This document shows, piece after piece, positions 6,300 through 14,488 of a stretch of 57,164 bases of DNA; the stretch's first letter is position 1, and every line of letters starts with the position of its first letter. A program made the position numbers and the translations under genes. Origin of the DNA: Cupriavidus basilensis OR16. GTDB taxonomy: Bacteria; Pseudomonadota; Gammaproteobacteria; Burkholderiales; Burkholderiaceae. Under the pieces are notes generated by a model. The model saw only the letters and a list, made by a program, of their open reading frames with translations. It did no database searches and was not told the DNA's origin. The stretch is from contig NZ_AHJE01000101.1 in assembly GCF_000243095.1 (NCBI RefSeq), positions 1 to 57,164 of the forward strand, given 5' to 3'.

Positions 6300-7962
6300 A
6301 TGACCGAACTGGAATTCAAATCGCTGGCCGAGCAGGGCTACAACCGTATCCCCCTGATCACCGAAGCCTTCGCCGACCTGGAAACGCCGCTGTCGCTGTA
6401 CCTGAAGCTGGCGCAATCGCAAACGCGCGGGGTCAACACCTTCTTGCTGGAATCCGTGGTGGGCGGCGAGCGCTTCGGACGCTACTCGTTCATTGGCCTG
6501 CACGCCCGCACCCTGCTGCGCGCCTCGGGCATGCGCACCGAAGTGGTCACGGATGGCCGCGTAGTGGAAACCCATGAAGGCAACCCGCTCGACTTCATCG
6601 CTGCCTTCGAGAAGCGCTTCAAGGTGGCACTGCGCCCCGGCCTGCCGCGCTTTTGCGGCGGCCTGGCCGGCTACTTCGGCTACGACGCGGTGCGCTATAT
6701 CGAGAAGAAGCTCGCCAACACGCAAAAGCCGGACGACCTGAACCTGCCCGACATCCAGTTGCTGCTGTGCGAAGAGTTGGCCGTGATCGACAACCTGTCC
6801 GGCAAGCTCTATTTGATCGTCTACGCCGACCCGACCACGCCGGAAGCCTACGCCCGCGCCCGCCAGCGCCTGCGTGAACTGCGCATGAAGCTGCGCCAGC
6901 CGGTGGACGTGCCCATCACCAGCCCCTCGGTGCAAACGGACGTCTACCGCGAATTCGAGAAGGCCGACTACCTCGCCGCCGTGCACAAGGCCAAGGAATA
7001 CATCATGGCCGGCGACATGATGCAGGTACAGATCGGCCAGCGCCTGGTCAAGCCGTACCGCGACTCCCCGCTGACGCTGTACCGCGCGCTGCGCTCGCTG
7101 AACCCGTCGCCTTACATGTACTTCTACAACTTCGGCGACTTCCAGATCGTGGGTGCCTCGCCCGAGATCCTGGTGCGCCAGGAAACCCGCCGCGTAGGCA
7201 GCAACGGCGACCAGCGCGAGGATCACATCGTCACCATCCGCCCGCTGGCCGGTACCCGTCCGCGCGGCAACACGCCGGAAAAGGACGCCCAACTGGCCAC
7301 CGAACTGCTCAACGATCCCAAGGAAATCGCCGAGCACGTCATGCTGATCGACCTGGCGCGCAACGACATCGGCCGCATCGCCGAGATCGGCTCGGTCAAG
7401 GTCACCGACCAGATGGTGATCGAAAAATACTCCCACGTGCAGCACATCGTCAGCTCGGTCGAAGGCACGCTCAAACCCGGCATGAGCAACCTCGACGTGC
7501 TGCGCGCCACCTTCCCGGCCGGCACGCTGTCGGGCGCGCCCAAGGTGCACGCGATGGAGATCATCGATGAGCTGGAGCCGCGCAAGCGCGGCATCTAGGC
7601 TTCCCCTTGAAGCACCCCCCTTTCGAGCCCCGCCATGAGCACGCCCACCTACCGCATCGCCCCGTCCATCCTGTCCGCCGACTTTGCCCGCCTGGGCGAG
7701 GAAGTGCGGCGCGTGACCGCGGACGGCGCCGACTGGATCCATTTCGACGTGATGGACAACCATTACGTGCCGAACCTGACCGTGGGCCCGCTGGTATGCG
7801 AGGCGATCCGCCCCCACGTGACCGCCCCTCTATGTGCAGGCCGCCGCCGGCATCGTTGCCGACTCGGACCCCGAAGCCGAATGGAGGGAAACCGAAGCCA
7901 AGGCGCGCGCCGTGATCCGCGCCGCCGAGCAGGTCCAGGACGGCCTGGACTCGGATATCTAA
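6300..7962 (+). pseudogene. trpE: Anthranilate synthase component I, disrupted by a duplicated rpe fragment
   Basis: TrpE makes anthranilate from chorismate with TrpG. The first 432 codons are normal: a Trp feedback site (TFLLESVVGGERFGRYSFIG), MMQVQIGQRL, TIRPLAGTRPRG, AEHVMLIDLARNDIGR and PAGTLSGAPKVHAMEII. At KRGI the frame meets TAG (7596-7598), formed by the junction with a 231-bp copy of rpe. The true C-terminus resumes at 7828 (LYVQAAAGIVADSDPEAEWR) and ends at TAA 7962. About 29 residues are missing, including the conserved YGGACGY-type segment that helps form the active site. AAGAGGA precedes the ATG. As written the product should be inactive and the strain a tryptophan auxotroph unless another trpE exists. 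Confidence 0.9.
7598..7828 (+). repeat. 231-bp direct repeat, inserted copy inside trpE
   Basis: This is an exact copy of 4364-4594. The left junction joins trpE ..GCATCTA to rpe GGCTTCC; the right junction joins rpe ..ACCGCCCC to trpE TCTATGTG. The copy carries the rpe start codon, so a chimeric frame runs from 7635 to 7967: 64 rpe codons, then out-of-frame trpE sequence. It has no insertion-sequence ends and no target-site duplication that I can see. Confidence 0.97.
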
Positions 7963-7986
7963 GGTAAAGGGAACAGGGGAACCGCC

Positions 7987-8556
7987 ATGCTGCTGATGAT
8001 CGACAACTACGATTCGTTTACCTACAACATCGTCCAATACTTCGGTGAACTCGGCGCCGACGTGCGCACCTATCGCAACGACGAAATCACGCTGGAAGAG
8101 ATCGAGGCGCTCAAGCCCGACCATATCTGCGTCTCGCCGGGCCCGTGCAGCCCGCGCGAAGCCGGCATTTCCGTGGCGGTGCTGCAGCACTTTGCCGGCC
8201 GCATCCCGATGCTGGGCGTGTGCCTGGGCCACCAGGCCATCGGCGAAGCCTTCGGCGGCAAGGTGATCCGCGCCAAGCAGGTCATGCACGGCAAGGTCAG
8301 CCGCATCGAGACCACGCAGGAAGGCGTGTTCGCCGGCCTGCCCAAGCACTTCGACGTGACGCGCTATCATTCCCTGGCGATCGAGCGCGAGACCTTGCCG
8401 GATTGCCTGGAAGTGACGGCCTGGACACCGGATGGCGAAATCATGGGCGTGCGCCACAAGACGCTCGCCATCGAGGGGGTGCAGTTCCACCCCGAATCCA
8501 TCCTGTCCGAGCACGGCCATGCGCTGCTGGCCAACTTCGTCAAGGCGCCCCGATGA
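7987..8556 (+). CDS. trpG: Anthranilate synthase component II (glutamine amidotransferase)
   Basis: This 189-residue class I glutamine amidotransferase supplies ammonia to TrpE. The nucleophile is Cys79 in LGVCLGHQAIGEAFG, and the catalytic His168 and Glu170 are in GVQFHPESIL. The oxyanion strand CVSPGPCSP is present. It starts 24 bases after the trpE remnant with AGGGGAA upstream. In many bacteria TrpG also serves 4-amino-4-deoxychorismate synthesis, so it may still be useful here even if trpE is dead. The reading frame is intact. Confidence 0.95.
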   Translation: MLLMIDNYDSFTYNIVQYFGELGADVRTYRNDEITLEEIEALKPDHICVSPGPCSPREAGISVAVLQHFAGRIPMLGVCLGHQAIGEAFGGKVIRAKQVMHGKVSRIETTQEGVFAGLPKHFDVTRYHSLAIERETLPDCLEVTAWTPDGEIMGVRHKTLAIEGVQFHPESILSEHGHALLANFVKAPR

Positions 8557-8624
8557 GACTGCTCGATACGCCTAACGCGCCCGTCCCTGGCGCGGCCCAC
8601 ACCAACGCAAAGACCGAGACCGCC

Positions 8625-9653
8625 ATGTCCATCACGCCCCAGGAAGCCCTCACCCGCTGCATCGAACACCGCGAGATCTTCCATGACGAGATGCTGCACC
8701 TGATGCGCCAGATCATGCAGGGCCAGATGTCGCCGGTGATGGCCGCGGCCATCCTGACCGGCCTGCGCGTCAAGAAGGAAACCATCGGCGAGATCTCGGC
8801 GGCGGCGCAGGTGATGCGTGAGTTCGCCAACAAGGTGCCCGTCAAGGACCGCGAGAACTTCGTCGACATCGTCGGCACCGGCGGCGACGGCTCGCACACG
8901 TTCAATATTTCCACCGCGTCGATGTTCGTGGCGTCCGCTGCCGGCGCGCGCATTGCCAAGCACGGCAACCGTGGGGTGAGCTCCAAGTCGGGCAGCGCCG
9001 ATGTGCTGGAGGCGCTGGGCGTGAACATCATGCTCACGCCGGAGCAGGTCGGGCATTGCATCGAGCAGACCGGCATCGGCTTCATGTTCGCCCCTACCCA
9101 TCACCCGGCCATGAAGAACGTCGCCCCGATCCGCAAGGAAATGGGCGTGCGCACCATCTTCAACATCCTGGGCCCGCTGACCAACCCGGCCGACGCGCCC
9201 AATATCCTGATGGGCGTGTTCCACCCCGACCTGGTCGGCATCCAGGTGCGCGTGATGCAGCGCCTGGGCGCGCGCCATGCACTGGTGGTCTACGGCAAGG
9301 ACGGCATGGATGAAGTCTCGCTCGGCGCAGCCACGCTGGTGGGCGAACTGAAGGACGGCGAAGTGCGCGAGTACGAAGTCCACCCCGAGGATTTCGGCCT
9401 GCAGATGATCTCCAATCGCGGCCTCAAGGTGGCAGACGCCACCGAGTCCAAGGAAATGCTGCTGGAAGCGCTCACCGATGTGCCCGGCACCCCGCGCGAG
9501 ATCGTCACGCTCAACGCCGGCACGGCGCTGTACGCGGCCAATGTGGCCAGCTCGATCGAGGACGGCATCCAGCGCGCGCGCGAGGCCATCGCCAGCGGCG
9601 CGGCGCGCGAGAAGCTCGACCAGTTCGTGCGCGCCACGCAGCAGTTCAAGTAA
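8625..9653 (+). CDS. trpD: Anthranilate phosphoribosyltransferase
   Basis: This 342-residue enzyme joins anthranilate to phosphoribosyl pyrophosphate. The PRPP loop GTGGDGSHTFNISTA, the segment KHGNRGVSSKSGSADVLEALG and the anthranilate-site region FAPTHHPAMKNVAPIRKEMG are all present. I chose ATG 8625 (MSITPQEALTRC) because family members begin there. An in-frame ATG at 8552 that overlaps the trpG stop would add 24 atypical residues but would give translational coupling. Neither start has a strong ribosome site. Confidence 0.95.
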   Translation: MSITPQEALTRCIEHREIFHDEMLHLMRQIMQGQMSPVMAAAILTGLRVKKETIGEISAAAQVMREFANKVPVKDRENFVDIVGTGGDGSHTFNISTASMFVASAAGARIAKHGNRGVSSKSGSADVLEALGVNIMLTPEQVGHCIEQTGIGFMFAPTHHPAMKNVAPIRKEMGVRTIFNILGPLTNPADAPNILMGVFHPDLVGIQVRVMQRLGARHALVVYGKDGMDEVSLGAATLVGELKDGEVREYEVHPEDFGLQMISNRGLKVADATESKEMLLEALTDVPGTPREIVTLNAGTALYAANVASSIEDGIQRAREAIASGAAREKLDQFVRATQQFK

Positions 9654-9688
9654 GCCAGAGCCATCCAGCCCCGCGAGAGAATGACCGC

Positions 9689-10492
9689 ATGTCCGATATC
9701 CTGCAGAAAATCCTGGCCGTGAAGGCCGACGAAGTGAACGCGGCGCGCAAGAAGCGCGACCTGCCCAGCCTGCGCGCCGAGGCCGAGAGCCTGCGCGCCG
9801 AGCCGGGCCTGGCGCCGCGCGGCTTCGAACGCGCGCTGCGCGAGAAGATCGCCGCCGGCAACGCCGGGGTGATCGCCGAGGTGAAGAAGGCCTCGCCCTC
9901 CAAGGGCGTGCTGCGCGCGAACTTCGTGCCGGAGGCCATTGCCGAGAGCTATGCCACGCATGGCGCGGCCTGCCTTTCCGTCCTGACGGACGTGAACTTC
10001 TTCCAGGGCCACGCCGACTTCCTCAAGCGCGCCCGCGGCGCCTGCCCGCTGCCGGCCTTGCGCAAGGACTTCATGATCGACCTGTACCAGGTCTATGAAG
10101 CCCGTTGCTGGGGCGCCGACGCCATCCTGCTGATCGTGTCCGCGCTGGACCCGGGCCTGATGGCCGAGCTGGAAGCCTGCGCGCATGAGCTCGGCATGGA
10201 CGTGCTGGTGGAAGTCCACGGCGGCGAGGAACTCGACGCCGCGCTGCGCCTGAAAACGCCGCTGCTGGGCGTGAACAACCGCAACCTGCGCACCTTCGAG
10301 GTATCGCTCGACAATACCCTGGACCTGCTGCCGCGCATCCCGGACGACCGCCTGGTGGTGACCGAATCCGGCATCATCGGCCCGGATGATGTACACCGCA
10401 TGCGCGACGCCAATGTGCACGCCTTCCTGGTTGGCGAGGCCTTCATGCGAGCGCCCGACCCGGGCGTCGAGCTGGCTCGCCTGTTCGCCTGA
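9689..10492 (+). CDS. trpC: Indole-3-glycerol phosphate synthase
   Basis: This 267-residue TIM-barrel enzyme closes the indole ring. The conserved motifs are AEVKKASPSKGVLR with the catalytic Lys, LRKDFMIDLYQVYEAR with the second Lys, GVNNRNLRTFEV and VVTESGI. It is the monofunctional form, not fused to TrpF. It begins 35 bases after trpD, with GAGAGAATG just upstream, and ends the trp block here; trpF, trpB and trpA are not in the window. Confidence 0.95.
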   Translation: MSDILQKILAVKADEVNAARKKRDLPSLRAEAESLRAEPGLAPRGFERALREKIAAGNAGVIAEVKKASPSKGVLRANFVPEAIAESYATHGAACLSVLTDVNFFQGHADFLKRARGACPLPALRKDFMIDLYQVYEARCWGADAILLIVSALDPGLMAELEACAHELGMDVLVEVHGGEELDAALRLKTPLLGVNNRNLRTFEVSLDNTLDLLPRIPDDRLVVTESGIIGPDDVHRMRDANVHAFLVGEAFMRAPDPGVELARLFA

Positions 10493-10512
10493 ACGGGAAA
10501 CAGGAAAACGCA

Positions 10513-11160
10513 ATGGCCCAGGAAATCGAACTCAAGCTGGCGGTGCCCGAGGGCGCCATGCCAGCGCTCGCGGCCTGGCTGGACGCGCAGGGACAGGCGC
10601 GCGGCGAGCACACGCTGCTCAACGTCTACCTCGACACGCCCGCGCGCGACCTCGCCGGCGCCCGTGCCGCCCTGCGGCTGCGCCGCCGCGGCGAGCAATG
10701 GCTGCAGACGCTGAAAACCGCCGGCAAGAGCGAAGCCGGGCTGGCCGCCCGCCACGAGTGGGAAACCAAGGTGGCGGCAGAAGCCATCGAGCTTGACGCC
10801 TTCCCGCCCGAGGCCCGTGCCCTGCTGGCGCCACTGGCCGCCACCCTGGCGCCGGTGTTCCGCACCGATTTCGCGCGACGCACCTGGCTGGTCGAACAGG
10901 ACGGAGTGCGCATCGAGGCCGCGCTCGACATCGGGACGATTTCGGCGCCGGGAAGCGCCGCGCGCGAGACGATCCAGGAGCTGGAACTGGAGTGGCTGCC
11001 TGGCGACGCCGGACAGGGTCTCACGCAAGCACAGGCCGAAGCCGCGCTGCGCGCGCTGGCGCTGCGCCTGCAGCACGTCGCGCCGCTCAAGCCATCCGAC
11101 CAAAGCAAAGCCGCGCGCGGCTACCGGCTCGCTGCCGCTGCCGACGCGGGCCGCACCTGA
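10513..11160 (+). CDS. CYTH domain protein, probable inorganic triphosphatase
   Basis: This 215-residue protein opens with the CYTH signature EIELK (MAQEIELKLAVPEGAM) and continues with alternating acidic and basic strands: LLNVYLDTPARDL, ALRLRRRGEQWLQTLKT, ARHEWETKV and FRTDFARRTWLV. These line the phosphate tunnel of triphosphate tunnel enzymes. Bacterial members such as YgiF hydrolyse tripolyphosphate. The C-terminal CHAD domain found in some relatives is absent. It starts 20 bases after trpC and may share its transcript, but I see no functional link to tryptophan. Confidence 0.85.
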   Translation: MAQEIELKLAVPEGAMPALAAWLDAQGQARGEHTLLNVYLDTPARDLAGARAALRLRRRGEQWLQTLKTAGKSEAGLAARHEWETKVAAEAIELDAFPPEARALLAPLAATLAPVFRTDFARRTWLVEQDGVRIEAALDIGTISAPGSAARETIQELELEWLPGDAGQGLTQAQAEAALRALALRLQHVAPLKPSDQSKAARGYRLAAAADAGRT

Positions 11161-11239
11161 GGTTGCGCTCCGGCCCGCCACACCACGCAACGCCACGTCA
11201 CGCAACGCAACGCCAAAAGAAACCAGGTATCCCTCCAGC

Positions 11240-12025
11240 ATGAGCAAACACAACAGCGCACAGGCCGACCTGTTCGCAGCCCCGGCCATTGCCGAAGCCG
11301 CAACCGCCGCAGCACCCGCCAGCCTGCAGGAACAAGCCGCGGCGCTGCCAGCGGCATGGCGCGCATTGCTGGCCCCCTGCATGAACACCGCCGGCTGGCA
11401 GGAACTGGCCGCCTTCGTCGACGGCGAGCGCGCCGGCGGCAAGCCGGTCTTTCCGCATGACGTGTTCCACGCCTTGCACCTGACCCCGCCCGAGACCGTC
11501 AAGGTGGTCATCCTCGGCCAGGACCCGTATCACGGCACCGGCGTGGTCAACGGCAGCGAGATTCCGCAGGCGCATGGCCTGGCCTTCTCAGTGCCGGACG
11601 GCGTGCGTGTGCCGCCTAGCCTGCGCAACATCTTCAAGGAAATCGCCGCGGAGTATGAAGGCGGCGCTGCGCCGGCCTCCGGCAATCTCGAAGGCTGGGC
11701 GCGCCAGGGCGTGCTGCTGCTCAACACCGTGCTGACGGTGGAGCAAGGCCAGGCCGCCAGCCACGCCAAGCGCGGCTGGGAAGCGGTGACCGATTGCCTG
11801 ATCCAGGCCTTGTCCGCCGCGCGCCCGCACCTTGTCTTCCTGCTGTGGGGCAGCCACGCGCAAGCCAAGAAGCCCTTGCTGGCCGGCACGCACTGCGTGC
11901 TGGAAGCGCCGCATCCGTCACCGCTGTCGGCACACCGGGGTTTCCTGGGCTGCGGGCACTTCCGCCTGGCCAACGATTGGCTGCAACAGCACGGCGCCGC
12001 GCCGGTCGACTGGCGCGCCACCTGA
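11240..12025 (+). CDS. ung: Uracil-DNA glycosylase (family 1)
   Basis: This 261-residue enzyme removes uracil from DNA. It has the water-activating loop VVILGQDPYHG with catalytic Asp, the pocket AFSVPDGVRVPPSLRNIFKE, LLLNTVLTVEQG and the Leu-intercalation loop HPSPLSAHRGFLGC. Two details are unusual. An Ala-rich N-terminal extension of about 40 residues precedes the core. Between GQDPYHG and AHGLAFS there are about 12 residues (TGVVNGSEIPQ plus flanks) where the E. coli type has about four. The start at 11240 follows CCCTCCAGC, a poor ribosome site. Confidence 0.93.
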   Translation: MSKHNSAQADLFAAPAIAEAATAAAPASLQEQAAALPAAWRALLAPCMNTAGWQELAAFVDGERAGGKPVFPHDVFHALHLTPPETVKVVILGQDPYHGTGVVNGSEIPQAHGLAFSVPDGVRVPPSLRNIFKEIAAEYEGGAAPASGNLEGWARQGVLLLNTVLTVEQGQAASHAKRGWEAVTDCLIQALSAARPHLVFLLWGSHAQAKKPLLAGTHCVLEAPHPSPLSAHRGFLGCGHFRLANDWLQQHGAAPVDWRAT

Positions 12026-12059
12026 GCTGCCGGCCAGCCGCCCCCTTGGCGGGCACGCC

Positions 12060-12331
12060 TCAAGCGGTCGGCAGGCAGTCGAAATCCTCGAACTCACCCG
12101 CGCCAGGCAACGCCACCAGCGCGTTGACCTGCGCGTCCGGCGGCCCGCGCCGCATCCAGTTGCAGAGGGCCTCCAGCCGATCCGGCGGCCCATAGGCCAT
12201 TACCTCGACGGAGCCATCGTGCCGGTTGCGCACCCAGCCGTTGATACCGAGCGCCCGGCCTGGCCCGCGCAGGCCACGCGGTAGCCCACGCCCTGCACCC
12301 TCCCCTTGACCACGATGTGCCATGTCTCCAT
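12060..12331 (-). pseudogene. acyP: Acylphosphatase, single-base frameshift
   Basis: Read from ATG 12331, the N-terminus is a good acylphosphatase: METWHIVVKGRVQGVGYRVA, with the phosphate-loop GRVQGVGYR and catalytic Arg. The frame then breaks in a C/G run near 12253-12258. The rest, ALGINGWVRNRHDGSVEVMA with the catalytic Asn, lies in another frame to the stop at 12060. Adding one base restores about 90 residues, the normal size. The enzyme hydrolyses acyl phosphates. The lesion may be a sequencing error or a recent mutation. Confidence 0.8.
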
Positions 12332-12643
12332 CTGGCTTCCCCTTTCCGCGCGCGAGCGCTGAAACATCCGTTGAAACGGTTACGACACGCATAACAGGTA
12401 AACTAGACCGCCATGCAAAGCGTTACCAGTAAGAGCAGGCCGATGCAGGTAACGTCCGCAGCACAACTACGCGCGAGGCGCGCCCTGTCGACAAGCCGAA
12501 AATCCTGTTCGTAACCTGAGCCAGCGCAGCGCAAGGCGCCGCGCCCTGGCTGGCATCACCGATCCGATCCATCCTGGCCCCGGACCGCCCGGCCCCACCC
12601 GGCCCATGCGGCAATCGCAGCCAACGTTTCCACTGCCAAGATA
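12332..12643. other. Spacer between acylphosphatase and ABC permease, no gene seen
   Basis: This 312-base divergent spacer has a less GC-rich patch at about 12362-12405 where promoters would be expected, but I see no convincing -35/-10 pair. The rest is GC-rich, with no hairpin followed by T-run and no frame resembling a known protein. Confidence 0.4.
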
Positions 12644-14398
12644 ATGCAGCAAGCCGAACACGACCAGGCCAGCTCGGTCACATCCCGTGGCTACGCCAGC
12701 CAGCTGCTGACTGCGCCGCCGAACCGCTTCGACCTGGCGCTGCTGCCCATCATCCTGGCGGTGATCGTGCTGGTGGCCTTTGCCGCCCGCCAGATGAACG
12801 TGCCCTACCAGCCCGGCGAGCCGCTGGATGTGCATCTGGACATCGCCTACCTGCCCTACTACCTCATGCGCACCAGCATCCGCATGATGGTCGCGCTGGG
12901 CGCCTCGCTGCTGTTTTCCTTCGCCTTCGCGGCGCTTGCCTCGAAGAACCGCACCGCCGAAAAAGTGATGGTACCGGCGCTGGACATCCTGCAGTCGATC
13001 CCGGTGCTGGGCTTCCTGTCGATCACGGTGACCGGCTTTATCGCGCTGTTCCCCGGGAGCCTGGTCGGGGTGGAATGCGCCGCCATCTTCGCCATCTTCA
13101 CCTCGCAGGCCTGGAACATGGCGTTCAGCCTGTACCAGTCGATCCGCACCATTCCGACCGACCTGGTGGAGGCGGCAGCCATGTTCCGGCTCTCCCCGTG
13201 GCAGAAGTTCTGGCGCCTCGAAGTGCCGTTCGCCATGCCGGGCCTGCTGTGGAACATGATGATGTCGATGTCCGGCGGCTGGTTCTTCGTGGTGGCATCG
13301 GAAGCCATCTCGGTATCGGGCAACGACATCCGGCTGCCGGGCATCGGCTCTTATATCTCGCTGGCGATCCAGCAGCAGAACCTGGCGGCGATCGGCTGGG
13401 CCATCCTGGCCATGCTGATCGGCATCATCCTCTATGACCAGTTGCTGTTCCGGCCGTTGATTGCCTGGGCCGACCGCTTCCGCTTCGAGATCATGGCGCA
13501 GGAGACCGAGCCGCAATCGTGGCTGCTCAACCTGCTGCGCCGCTCGGAATGGGTCCGCGTGCTGCTGAGCCGTACGGCGGCGCTGGCCGAGCGCACGCTG
13601 GCCTGGGGATCCGGGCGCAAGGCGGTGGCGCCGAAGGCCAACGATGGCCGGCGCGCAATGTGGATCGAGCGCGCTGGCAACGTGGTCATCATTGTGATTG
13701 CCATGCTGGCCCTGTATCGCGTGATGCACTTCGTGCGCACCGAGGTGGGTTGGGCGGAGGTCGGCCATGTGCTGTGGCTGGGCACGCTGACCATGGTGCG
13801 GGTGATCGTGCTGATCGCGCTGGCCGCGGTGATCTGGGTACCCATCGGCATCCGTATCGGCCTGAACCCCAGCGTGGCGCGTATCGCCCAGCCGGTGGCG
13901 CAGTTCCTGGCGGCCTTCCCGGCCAACCTGATGTTCCCGCTGGTGGTGATGCTGATCGTGCGCTTCGGGCTGAACCCGGAGGTCTGGCTCAGCCCGCTGA
14001 TGATTTTCGGCACGCAGTGGTACATCCTGTTCAACGTGATCGCCGGTGCTTCCGGCATCCCCACCGAACTCAAGCTGGCCGCACGCAACTTTGGCCTGCG
14101 CGGCTGGCTGCTGTGGAAGCGCTTCCTGATCCCCGCGGTGTTTCCCAGCCTGCTGACCGGCCTGGTGACCGCGGCCGGCGGCTCGTGGAATGCGAGTATC
14201 GTGTCCGAGTACGTCACCTGGGGCGACCGCACGCTGATCGCCACGGGCCTTGGCAGCTATATTGCGGAGATGACCTCCAAGGGCGACTTCCCCCGCATTG
14301 CACTAGGCATCGGCGTGATGGCGGTGTTCGTGGTGGGCTTCAACCGCCTGCTGTGGAACCGCCTCTACCTGCTGGCGCAGGAACGCACGCGTCTTTGA
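12644..14398 (+). CDS. ABC transporter, double-length permease (nitrate/sulfonate/taurine type)
   Basis: This 584-residue inner-membrane protein consists of two permease units in tandem. The first spans about residues 28-275 with the coupling loop EAAAMFRLSPWQKFWRLEVP. The second spans about 345-575 with ELKLAARNFGLRGWLLWKRF. Both match the EAA loop of BPD_transp_1 permeases. Having both halves in one chain means the dimeric pore can be made from a single polypeptide. It is followed by its ATPase gene; no substrate-binding protein is nearby, so the substrate is unknown. The ribosome site before ATG 12644 is weak. Confidence 0.88.
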   Translation: MQQAEHDQASSVTSRGYASQLLTAPPNRFDLALLPIILAVIVLVAFAARQMNVPYQPGEPLDVHLDIAYLPYYLMRTSIRMMVALGASLLFSFAFAALASKNRTAEKVMVPALDILQSIPVLGFLSITVTGFIALFPGSLVGVECAAIFAIFTSQAWNMAFSLYQSIRTIPTDLVEAAAMFRLSPWQKFWRLEVPFAMPGLLWNMMMSMSGGWFFVVASEAISVSGNDIRLPGIGSYISLAIQQQNLAAIGWAILAMLIGIILYDQLLFRPLIAWADRFRFEIMAQETEPQSWLLNLLRRSEWVRVLLSRTAALAERTLAWGSGRKAVAPKANDGRRAMWIERAGNVVIIVIAMLALYRVMHFVRTEVGWAEVGHVLWLGTLTMVRVIVLIALAAVIWVPIGIRIGLNPSVARIAQPVAQFLAAFPANLMFPLVVMLIVRFGLNPEVWLSPLMIFGTQWYILFNVIAGASGIPTELKLAARNFGLRGWLLWKRFLIPAVFPSLLTGLVTAAGGSWNASIVSEYVTWGDRTLIATGLGSYIAEMTSKGDFPRIALGIGVMAVFVVGFNRLLWNRLYLLAQERTRL

Positions 14399-14406
14399 GC
14401 CGCCGT

Positions 14407-14446
14407 ACGCCGCCATACGCCGCCATACGTCGTAATACGCCGCCAA
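14407..14446 (+). repeat. Four decamer repeats in the permease-ATPase spacer
   Basis: The unit TACGCCGCCA occurs at 14407, 14417 and 14437; the third unit (14427-14436, TACGTCGTAA) has diverged. The array fills most of the 90-base gap between the ABC permease and its ATPase gene. Confidence 0.7.
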
Positions 14447-14488
14447 ACGCCACCCATTTGAAGCCCTGAATCTGAACGGAATTCCATC

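Noticed and set aside
7598..7828. Insertion sequence or transposon in trpE
   Set aside because: No transposase, terminal inverted repeats or target duplication; the segment is plain rpe sequence.
6300..7962. Programmed frameshift or stop readthrough rescuing TrpE
   Set aside because: The stop is followed by 230 bases of foreign sequence and about 29 conserved residues are gone, so no recoding restores the enzyme.
7635..7967. A second ribulose-phosphate epimerase gene or a new chimeric gene
   Set aside because: Only the first 64 codons match rpe; after 7828 the frame runs through trpE sequence out of frame and lacks the active-site half.
8145..9653. Fused or much longer TrpD starting inside trpG
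   Set aside because: The extra N-terminal part is trpG read out of frame; homologous TrpD begins near 8625.
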